Positions 24,943 to 34,817 of a stretch of 64,000 nt of DNA are shown piece by piece. A program made the translations under genes and the position numbers. Source of the stretch: Alnus glutinosa (taxonomy: Eukaryota > Streptophyta > Magnoliopsida > Fagales > Betulaceae); NCBI RefSeq assembly GCF_958979055.1, contig NC_084894.1, forward strand, positions 23,901,616 to 23,965,615. The letters are read 5' to 3'. How positions within the stretch are numbered: position 1 is the stretch's first letter; every line of letters starts with the position of its first letter. The notes below the pieces were generated by a model, which worked only from the letters and a program-made list of their open reading frames with translations, was not told the origin of the DNA and ran no database searches.

Positions 24943-26610
24943 TGTAAAGACCAAGAAATTAAATAGGGAGTTTAGCAATTAATAAATTTCATTTATTAAT
25001 TTGATGAAACTAATGTTTAGGTTCTAAGTGATAGTATTTATATTATCAAAATAAAATTAATATTAGATAAAATAATGGAACTAGAATAATAAAATATTAC
25101 TAATAGATCTTTAGGAAATAATAATAATAATAATAATAATAATAAGATTACATTTATTAAATAGATGTGATCAATATTTATATTATGGAAATAAAATACC
25201 ATGGTGTTAAGATGAATGAATTATAGTAGGTCTCAGTTGAATAAATAATTAATCACATTAACCAATATGTCGATAAAATTAAATGTGGGGTTAGATATTA
25301 AATGTTAAATGATAGGATTAATAGATTTGGGGGTCCAAGTATAATTTATAATAGTTGGGGGCTTTAAATGAAGGGGGATCTCATCCTTGCCACGTGTCAT
25401 AGCCCAATTTGATTGTGGGAGATTTCTTCATCTCGTCTTAACCACCCACAGCTTGCCAAGTGTCCTTCATCTTATCCAATTCTTTTTTTTTTTTTTTTCC
25501 CTCACCCGCACAGCCCCTGTTGCAACTTGCACGCCCATTTCATTTTCTTCTTCTCCCTTTCTTCTTTCTTCTCCATTTCTTCTGCTTTGTTCTTCTGCTC
25601 GAGTGACCCACAGAGAGTGAAACAGAGAGAGGGAGACTCGAGAGACGGAGATTGAGAAAGAGAGAAAGGGGAGTTTGAGAGAGTGAGTCCGAGAGAGAGA
25701 GTGAAGCTGTCGGAGAGGGAGTGCGAACCGGAGAAGAAGAGAAACCCAGAGACCCGTAGCAGACTCGAGCCGAGCCCGTCGACGTCGGTGACCCGTGACC
25801 TGTGGAGAACCGAAGGGTGAAACCCGATCCTCCTGAAAGCCCGATTTTTCCCGGTGTTTCAGTGTGGGTCAGAGCAGGGGACATCGGTGGGGCCAAAGGA
25901 GTGATTTCCGGGGGATTTTGGAGCAAAATCCGGCGACTCCCGGTGGATTTCCGGCGAATTTTCCGGCGGCCCAGTGAGGGATTTCCGGTGGTTCTTGAGC
26001 TCCATTTTTTTAGGTAATTTTCAAGTGAATTCTTGAATGATTTTAAGCGTTTTGGATTTATAAAATGGAATTTTAGGGTTTTTATGGGTTATTGTTTGTG
26101 GTTATAATTTTAGGGTAATGATAAACGAAAATAGAAATTGATTTGGGATTTGTTGAGAAACCTAGGGTTTTATTGTGATTTGTCTATATTTTTGGAATAA
26201 CCGAATGGTTATTGGTGTTATACAGAATGGATATTTGGGGTTTAGGGGTTTGATTGTGTTAGATTTCTTGTTGGCTTTGATGGTGGTATGGCAGGGTATG
26301 GATTTCGGTTTTGGTAGCTTTAGTTGGTTGATTTGCATTGGTGATGTTGATTTTGGTGGCTTTTGTTGGCTATGGACAATTGGTTATTAATGGAGGATTT
26401 GTAATATTATTTTGATGGAAATCCGAATTTAGGGTTTGATTTAGGGCATATGTGTATGAGTTGTGACTTAGGTTGGATTCCTTACTTGTATGGATATGTT
26501 GATTATGCATTTGTAATGGGTTTTGGTGAAATTCAAAAATAGTTTTGGGATGGTAAATTGATGATTATATTAGCTTATGATTAATGCTTTATTGTATGTT
26601 GTTAATGTTA
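24943..26610 (+). mobile_element. Partial LTR nested in the LINE
   Basis: The start TGTAAAGACCAAGAAATTAA resembles the 5' ends inferred for the other two long LTRs. At about 25,540-25,700 a CT/GA-rich leader appears, followed by TTAGGGTTT-type sequence, as in the RLP-1 LTR. No matching CA end or 5-bp duplication was found at the right side, so the 3' end appears truncated and its position is approximate. Open frames at 25,387-26,017 come from this leader and are not called as genes. Confidence 0.55.
25114..25145 (+). repeat. AAT microsatellite
   Basis: About ten AAT units lie in the AT-rich 5' part of the nested LTR. Confidence 0.85.
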
Positions 26611-29484
26611 GATCAGAGAAGTGGTTCATGACCCTCACGTGCAGGACCAGGGAGAAAGCTCCTCGGCGCGTGTTGGCCACCCGCCTAACAAGGGAGAACC
26701 ACACGGCCACGGCGTGTGACTACTGGACCGAAGGAGGCCGACGACCACCACAGGGAGGCGTGTGTCGCATGAATTCGAGCCAAAACGCATAGATCTAGCA
26801 CCAAAGAAAAAATCACACTGATAAAGCACAGTCAGAAACGCCTCGTAGGAGACACACCACAAGCACCAAAACCACAAAACCAGTAGCTTGAAACTCCTTC
26901 TGCTGGAAAAGAAAAACAAAGAAACAACTAAAGAAATAAAACAACCAAGCTCCATAGCTAGAAGCTAGGAGAAAAACAGCCCCCACCGGGTCAGACTGGG
27001 AGGAATAAAAATCTCCACAACCTTAAGGGCTGGAAGTGAAAAACTAAACCCCCTGGAAACAAGCCTGGGAGAGAACAAAAAAAACCACCCTAGCCCTTTC
27101 AAGACTAGGGGGAGACCAAACACCGGGAGGGGGAGGCGTGAAGCCTCCCCCCCCGGCGACCAAAACATTACGAGGGGCTCTCTCTCTACGAAGGCTCTCG
27201 AGACTTTCTCTCTCTAATGTGACATAACTCGAAATCCAAAAAATTTGAAAATGAAAGGGTCCGGTGAGCTCTCTCTCTAAGAAGATTCTTAAAATAATGT
27301 CATCAACATGTTTGTAATACCATATCCTCCACCTCCTCCAAAACACAAGCGGCCCAATTACAATTCCAAAGCCAAAAACAAATCCCAATTCAGCACATAT
27401 GTAATTTCACTCAATCATACTCCTATGACTTTCTTCATATGTTGGAGGTGGCAATCGTGCCTCCTCATGTGAGCACTGTGATTTCAAAGGCAAATCACAT
27501 AATCTTCTGTTTCCTTTGACTGAAGCTTCTGGAAATGTAGCAAATTGCTTGTTGAATGAAATTTGTCCCTCCAATTGGTCGAATGAAAGGTTTAGAACAG
27601 ACAGGAAAATAAGACCATTGGTGAGTTGCACAAGAAGCTTACCAGTATGCTCATTTTTTGACAGGTCCAGATACTCAAAATTACTCAATTTTCCCAGAGA
27701 TGCTGGGATTTGGCCTGTTAAAGCATTGTGCAACAGGTTAAGAAAATATAATAGTGCAATTTCTCCAATTTCTTCAGGTATAGGACCATCAAAGTTATTG
27801 CCAGAAAAGTCAATGATGGTAAAGATACTTAGGATCTTCACCAGCTCCACCTCTGAACCCTTGCTAGTACTGTTATCGTATCTTCATATAAGTAAAAATC
27901 ATCAAGACTAATCTGGAGGTAACTGAGCCTTGCGTGCGCCTCATGTGCACGATCCATCATTGCCAAGCAAGACAAAAGAAGCATTATTGGAAGGTTACCA
28001 GTAAAATTATTTGAAGTTACATCAATAATTTGAAGCATTGGCCGAGGGGCATTAAGCTTTGGATGAGAAATGGGTCCATAAAATTTGTTAGATCGCAAAA
28101 CAAGGACCCTCAAGGATGTGTTGTTAAAGTAAAATGGGAAGATGTCCTCGATGTGGTTGTTCCCAATGTCCAAGACCTCCAACCTAGAGCAATTGGCCAA
28201 AGATTTTGGTAACTCCTTCTTTTTGGTTTTTATTGAGAGCTAAAGTTTGTAAACCACAATTATCTGGAAATGCATTAGGAATTGTACCATTTAGTTTGTT
28301 TTTGCTTAGATTTAGCACCCTAAGTTTACCACTCATCTCAATCAAGCATAGGGGAATTCTGCCACTGAAGGAATTATTAGACAGATCTATAAGTTTAAGA
28401 TCTATACCATTGCATATTGATAGGGATGCTCCCATAGAATTTATTTCTTGAAAGAGACAAAAATCTAGTAAAGGCAAGGGATTGACCAATGGTTGTTGGT
28501 AGCTCTCCATAGATTTGGTTGTTTTGAAAGGTCTAGAAAGAATAAATTAGATTGGTTTATCAAGAAATCAAGAAATTTTTTCAACTTGCAAGAAGCGAGA
28601 ATTAATACATCAAGCTGAACCGCCGATAATGAAAGGTTAAAATCATTATATTCAGTCAACAAGTTGACGTGAGAAAGTTCAAGGTATGGAAGTTTTTTTA
28701 ACGGTTGAATCACACTAAGGTCCAGGGAGTTGTTAAATTTGTTTGAACCAAGTAATAGGGCTTCAAATACTTGGAGTTCAAAGATAGACATGGGTATTGG
28801 CCCTTCCAACTGGTTGTTATCCAAATAAGGACATTTTAGTATGTAAGAAGAAACATTGAAAATTCTTTGAGTTGACTAGAAAATTGGTTGGACCGGAGTA
28901 CTAAAACTTGCAATGATGGAAGGGAAAACAGAGAAACTGGAATATTCTCATTCAGTGAATTTCCATCCAAGTAAAGAGATTTCAATTTCAAAAGTTCTTT
29001 CCATTGAGTAGAAGTAATCTGACCAGTAAGATTATTGGAAAAAAGGTATAGGTTAATCAGATTCTTGGTCATGCTAAATACTGGAAATGATCCACTAAAC
29101 ATGTTAAATGACACGTCGAAATAGACCAATTGTGCGAGGCTCGCCAATGAGTTTGGAATTGATCTACTGAAATTGCAATTCAAAAGATCTATTGTTAACA
29201 ACATTTTAAGATTGCCAATAGAATGTGGCAATGACCCTGAAAATCCTATATAGTTGAGAAGCATGGTTACGCCTTCCCAAGAACAGCAATCAACATTTTG
29301 ATTCGATTCACTTAACAAGTTTGTTGGACAGAGCAAGATGGAATGTAAGGTTGTTCTTCAATTGCAGCAAGAAGGACTGCTGATTGCTGAAACATTGCCC
29401 AGACACGCCAAAGACACAAATGCTAATTAGGAAAAGTGAGTAAATGGGCATCAAGAAAAGCCACGAGAAGACCACAAGTCTCAT

Positions 29485-30963
29485 TGCATGGAATGGAAAA
29501 GGTGGTGATATTAATTAATGGTGGATTCAGGATGGTATTAATTTGTTTTGTGTGTGAGTAAATATATAGATGAAAATATAATGGTGGAGGATGAGGCAAG
29601 TAAAGTTCCAGTAACACGACTTTTTTGACCTGTGACTCTGAGTCGTACGTGGCCGTGGCCGTGGCCGACCAAGAAGAAGAAGATGAAGTAAGAGAGAAGA
29701 GAGACCTTAATATTTTATCATCTATGTCTGATCGTTTCTTTCAAATTTCTTCTCTTTTTTGACTTAATTACTGGTCTTCCACTAATAATTCTAATACATT
29801 GCTTCAGACATGGGATTAAACCCATGCATTATTGGTCCAATTAACTTTCTGTAGGAAGATTAATTCTTACTTAAATCACAAGTGGAGTTGACGTAGAAAA
29901 GCAAAATTCCTCCCGGTTCTGGCACCGCAACTTTATTCACACGTTTTGAATCATTGGTCTTCCAATATTACCCAGACTAAATATAAGAAAGTCTTGGTTT
30001 TGGTTCAGAGACTAAAAGGAAGTTGCCACTACAATTGAATTATGGTCATCAATTTTAAAATTTGTTTAATGTACCCTATCAATCTACAATTGGAGTCGTT
30101 GCAATGTCCCTCTTTTGTCCTAAAAAGACAAAAATACTCCTAAAAATTTGAAGAAAAAAAATCCTAACAATAGGGTATTTTGGATTTTTTTTTTTTAATG
30201 CTTTTAGTAAATTGGTATGGCACATTAACCATAGAGACATGTTATACATTCTCTTTCGATTCTTCTCTCATTCTCTCACTTCTCAAAATTACCTTTAAAT
30301 CTTTAGGGCCATATGTGGGATTAAGTATAATTTCTCATAAATTTATGGAATGCCTTTCTTTCTTTCTGCTATTTCCAAGACTTACAATTAATTTCTAAAA
30401 ATACCCATATTTACGTTCTTCTTTTTTTCCCTCGACGTTAGATCAATAGGATTCTTTTTGCCATGAGCGTATACTACTCAAATTAATGGACAATGTTTGC
30501 ATGATTAGAATTATCAAGTACTTTTGTTCTTTAGAACATAACTTCAAACTTTCTTCCTCCATCCTTTATCCTTTAGAGTATCTCTAACAGTAATAGGTAA
30601 AATAGCTATTAAAAAGGTACAACTGTATAATACTATATATATTACTTTTCTTATACTATTTTCTACATATTCTCTATTATCTTCTCTACTTGCTTTTAAA
30701 AATTATTTCTCATTACTTTTTTATTATATTCTTGCCAACACTCGATCAAAAGGAAAATATTGAATTTTCACATCGGCAAAGTCATCTACATTGGATTTAT
30801 CATTCTTTTCACTGCACCATACAGTGAAAATTCATTGAAATTATTCACTTGACATTGAAATGATTCAGTTATTTTCAATCTTCATTAAGCACATGTGCAT
30901 GTGATCAATGAACGGAGAGAGATATGGATGAGAAGAAAGAAAAACCAATAAACAAATAAATAG
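29485..30963. repeat. RLP-2 5' flank, duplicated at 20.3-21.8 kb
   Basis: Collinear with the RLP-1 5' flank, including the promoter motifs. It ends where a foldback element interrupts it at 30,964. After that element the match to 21,975 onward resumes for a short stretch at 31,814. Confidence 0.7.
29625..29653. promoter_or_regulatory. W-box and ABRE-like motifs upstream of RLP-2
   Basis: TTGACC at 29,625-29,630 and TACGTGGC at 29,646-29,653 lie about 140-170 bp upstream of the start codon, in the same arrangement as at RLP-1 and RLP-4. Confidence 0.45.
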
Positions 30964-31211
30964 TGAAAATTGCACCGTTAGTCCCTGTGGTATGCCATAA
31001 TTATTTTTTACTCCCTATGGTTTAAAAAATTACTGTGAGGTCCTCGTGGTATACAATAATTACAAATCGATCCCTGGCGTCAAATTCTTTTAAATTTTTT
31101 AACAGATTCTGTTAAATGCCACGTCAGCGACACGTGTCGCCATCTTATGGCGACACGTGTCCATCTTAATAAAAAAATATAAATTTATTAAAAAATAAAT
31201 AAAAATACTTT

Positions 31212-31251
<40 letters not shown>

Positions 31252-31543
31252 AAACTGAACGGGTGGCCTGGCCACCCATTTGGGGGTGGCCTGGCCGCCC
31301 CCAGCCACTGGGGGTGGCCGCGCGCCACCTCCAGAGGCCGCAGGGGGTGGCGCGCGGCCACCCCCAGTGGCTGGGGGTGGCCTTCGGGCCACCCCTGGAA
31401 GATCCGGGGGTGGCACGCAGCCACCCCAATGGCCTGGGGGTGGCCGCGCGCCACCCCGGAGTTGTCTGGGGGTGGCGCGCGGCCACCCCCAGTGGCTGGG
31501 GGCGGCCAGGCCACCCCCAAATGGGTGGCCAAGCCACCGGTTC

Positions 31544-31585
<42 letters not shown>

Positions 31586-31813
31586 TATATATGTATTTTT
31601 ATTTATTTTTTAATAAATTTATATTTTTTTATTAAGATGGACACGTGTCGCTGACTTGGCATTTGACGGAATCTGTTAAAAAATTTAACAGAATTTGACG
31701 CCAGGGATCGATTTGTAATTATTGCATACCACGAGGATCTCCCAGTAATTTTTTAAACCATAGGGAGTAAAAAATAATTATGGAATACCACAGGGACCAA
31801 CGGTGCAATTTTC
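30964..31813. mobile_element. 850-bp foldback element with GC-rich hairpin core
   Basis: The outer arms GAAAATTGCACCGTTAGTCC and complement extend about 250 bp each. Next come A/T runs (31,211-31,253 and 31,547-31,582). The core, 31,258-31,540, consists of GGGGGTGGCC-type subunits that are again inverted about the centre, so the whole element can form one very long hairpin. Four or more frames are open through the core on both strands, which reflects repeat structure and not coding. The matching place near 21,770 lacks it. Confidence 0.75.
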
Positions 31814-31864
31814 CCTTAATTACTTTAAAGAGAATTAAAATATGAAGAAAGCAAAATAAACTTA

Positions 31865-32620
31865 ACATTCGCCAGTGCTAAAGGATATTAGACATTCTTT
31901 TGTGCTTTGGCTTGCTTTTCATGGTGCTTTGATCACAAAGGAAAAAAAGTGCAGCTGGGGTTTTAATGGTAATATTTCTTGCTTGTTCTGTCATGCTTGT
32001 TTAGAAAGTAGAGATAATCTCTTCTTCTCTTGTGGTTTCAGTAGGCGTATCTGGTATACTATCATGAGGGACTGTTCAATACCTTGCCCCCCCTGTTGAG
32101 TGGGACGATATTGCAGATTGGTGTGGTTCGGTAATGAAGGGGAATAGTTTCTATGCTAGTTTCAGGAAACTATATTTTGGGGCTGCTGTTTACCACCTAT
32201 GGAGACAGAAGAATCTTCTTCTTCACGGCAAGACTCCTTTGACCGAAGAGAGGATTATCTCCAAGATTAGATGGAAGGTGAAGACTAGAATGGTTTATAA
32301 ATTCCTTTCGAAATTTCCTTGTAACCGTAGATGATGGCCTGTTGATGGTGTTTTCTGCAGATTTCTTTTCTGTTTGTTGGTGTTTGCTGCTATGCAGGTC
32401 TGGTTTTCTGTGGGAGGGGGTTGTGTGTGTATTAGGTTATTGTTTGTTGCATGTGGTAGTGGTTTAGCAGGTTCTTTTTCTGTTCAAGTTGTGTTCCTTG
32501 CTTGGGGATTGTCCTATGCAGGATTTGTATCTAGTTTTAACTGGAGCGTAAGGATGTTGAGTTTTGAGCTTATGAAGGGTTTTTATTCATCTAAAAAAGT
32601 GGAGGTGGGGGAATAAATTC
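31865..32620 (+). pseudogene. 3' fragment of a LINE ORF2 (zinc-binding RT C-terminus)
   Basis: The frame 31,875-32,099 encodes HSFVLWLAFHGALITKEK..., followed by a C-x2-C word and RRIWY, the signature of the zf-RVT domain found after reverse transcriptase in plant non-LTR elements. A frame break at about 32,100 leads to a second frame (32,134-32,334) with AAVYHLWRQKN, the usual C-terminal segment of the same protein. Reverse transcriptase and endonuclease parts are missing (5' truncation). Sequence to about 32,620 is probably its 3' untranslated region, but no clear A-tail was found. Confidence 0.65.
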
Positions 32621-33489
32621 AAAAGGCAGAATTCTACACCGTACAAGTGTTGTGTTTTACCAATTTAATATTTTAGTAAAATTACACAATTTATGAAAAG
32701 AAAGCAACCAAAAACAAAGTAATTGATCATTAAAAAAAAAAAAACTAAAAACAATTATGCAAAAAGGAAAAAAAAGTAATTAGAAACATACAATAAGACT
32801 AATAATTCTTAAGATTGATCATGCAATTGTCATATGTACTTGATAAGGTCGGATTGCAGGCTTTGCAGCTGAAAATGAGTTTGATCGTCTTTAATGTTTA
32901 CGTGTCTTTCAATGAACTCCAAAAATCCAGAAGTATGCTCATTACTTGTGAGAAATTTGTACGTATAGAGTTTTATCGATTTGTTCATATTCAATATCAT
33001 TAGCATCATCAGTATTTCGTTTATCTTCAATAATCATGTTATGCATTATTATACATACTTTTATAATGAAAAATGAGTGGGAGAAAGAGTGGAATACGTG
33101 AAAATCATATTGTTTTAGTTTTAATTTATTTTTAATATTTTATTAGTTATAGGATGAATAGTAAATAGGCTCTACTTTGCCTCATATTCTCTTATAAAGA
33201 AAATAGCTACTTTGCCTCGTCTGCTGGATGTTTGGATTGAAAATAAAATAAAAAATAAAAAAAATTGATAGTAGTCAAATTTGATTATTTTGAGGCATTT
33301 TACTAGTCTAGTATACTAGAGATGTCTAAGGTTGTTTGATACAAAATTATTTAAAAGTTAAACAAAAAAAGATATGGAAGAAAAACTAAGTGGCAGACCT
33401 TGGTGGATTGTTGGGGGTCTTTGGCAACCCCCCCCCCCCACCCTCCCTTTTTTTTTTTTTTTTTCTTTTTTTTTTTTAATCTCTATAAA
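32621..33489. other. Intergenic DNA with homopolymer tracts
   Basis: No gene was seen. The part near 33,150-33,240 resembles the right end of the TIR element at 21,386-21,945. A C-run followed by T-runs lies at 33,429-33,478. Confidence 0.5.
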
Positions 33490-34817
33490 AGTACTATTTT
33501 CTATAGCATGGCCTCATCAAAATTAACTTTTCACCCCTAATGGTTTCAGCTTTCTACTAGTACTGGGGACCAAAACAAGGAAGCAGTGTTATATATATAT
33601 AGGCTTATAGGTTCTAAAAAACACAATTACAATCAGAGGTGGAACTACGGACTACCCCTAACCGTGAAAGGTTTCGGGCCCCTAAAAAAATGTCGCAAAA
33701 TTTTGAATCTTTCTTCTTTTTTCCTTTTTTTTTTTCTTTTTTTTTTCTTTTTTAATTTTAGGTATTTTTATGAAATGGAGCTCCCAAAATTAATTATTAT
33801 CCCTAGAAATGATTTATTTAGTTTTGTCCCTCTCCTAAAATTTTAGTTTCACCCCTGCTTGTCTGCAACCAAATTGATGGTATGAAACAAAGAGAATAGA
33901 CAGGAAACAAGACTCCCTGGGGAGGTCAGTGCATATTTAGGTGTTTGACATTTCTTTCCTAATCCAATGGTCTAAAACTAAAAAGGCCCAGATGCAATAC
34001 TTTCCCAATCCAATGGTCTGATTCGAACTAAATAGAGAGAACAAGATTAGTGGAGCCAGAAACAATTTTCATTCAATCTGACAAAGGGAAGAGTTGTAGA
34101 TATCAGATCAAATATTTATATCTGTATGTTGTTGTTGGTGCTTCATTAGAGTTAGAAGAGATATTCTCCATTAATTATTTATCGAGTAGGATTCAGTCCA
34201 CAGGCTTTTCAAGCACAAGCAACACTAAAACATAGCAATAAATAGGGAAAATAATTAGAATTCAGACAACATGACAAAAGTAGTGCAAATTATTACACAT
34301 ATAAATGTGTATATCAACAACTTAGCATATCTGCCATTGGAGAGGCCTTCCAGACTTCAGCAAACTTTCTCCAGAGTAAACTTGAAGCAACATATCTCTG
34401 CAGGCAGTGAATCTCAACTCATAAATAGTACAAACAAATATTGACAATGTAGAAATTTCGGAGGGTATATTGTCAATTTTTAAATATTTTAAGAATACAA
34501 TCAAAAAAAGGGTTCAATTTTGGGGGATTTAGTGTATTTTTCGCTTACATTAATTAAACTTCCAACATATCTATCTCTCACATTAATAAAGTTATGTGCT
34601 GCTACAAAAATTAATGGCACACGAAAATAGAACCACTACTCCAACAAACACATGAAGGATTTGTGCTAGTAATACTATATTAACCTAATCAATCCTACAA
34701 AGTCTACATTCCTAATCATGCCAATATAACCATTTTTCATTTTGATTTATATTGAAAATAAAAAAGGAAGTGATTATCATGACAAACCTGGAGGCGGTGC
34801 CCTGATCATAACTATAA
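33490..34817 (-). other. 3' flank of RLP-3
   Basis: Collinear with 22,200-22,440 and 23,255-24,530 (RLP-2 flank), without the foldback inserted there. It contains decayed 3' flank sequence shared by all four genes, and no separate gene. Confidence 0.55.

Larger units (their letters stand above)
24560..27280 (-). mobile_element. LINE-like retroposon in the RLP-2 tail, lacking coding sequence
   Basis: On the minus strand the insert ends in an A-run (T-run at 24,560-24,570) and is flanked by GAAGAT at 24,554-24,559 and 27,281-27,286. The right part (about 26,615-27,280) looks like a CT/GC-rich 5' leader. The left part (24,571-24,942) looks like a 3' untranslated tail. No ORF1 or reverse-transcriptase frame lies between them; instead an LTR sits there. 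Together this suggests a LINE or LINE-derived non-autonomous element later hit by an LTR element. Confidence 0.6.
24530..29484 (-). pseudogene. RLP-2: Ve1-type LRR receptor-like protein, heavily decayed pseudogene
   Basis: The start at 29,484 gives an intact signal peptide and LRR N-terminal cap (words FSWLFLMPIYSLF, NQQS), then TGG has become TGA before the conserved NQS and the frame is lost. At about 29,265-29,275 the cap word EGVT is joined directly to MLLNYIGFSGSLP, a repeat that in RLP-4 lies several LRRs further on, so a large internal segment has been deleted. Further frame breaks occur near 28,830, 28,500, 28,220 and 27,860. A TGA at 27,407 replaces the tryptophan ahead of the membrane helix. 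The tail is then cut by a LINE at 27,280/24,560. LRR, island and membrane-helix coding are otherwise recognisable in pieces. Its 5' flank resembles RLP-1 and its 3' flank resembles RLP-3. Confidence 0.9.

Noticed and set aside
25387..26017. Frames with serine/proline-rich peptides (77-128 codons) on both strands
   Set aside because: They lie in the CT/GA-rich leader of an LTR, have no domain signature and overlap each other in several frames.
31099..31654. Overlapping open frames of 68-124 codons on both strands, rich in proline, glycine and tryptophan
   Set aside because: They are read out of GGGGGTGGCC-type repeats in the foldback core and run into poly-T or poly-A. Openness in five or more frames reflects repeat structure, not coding.
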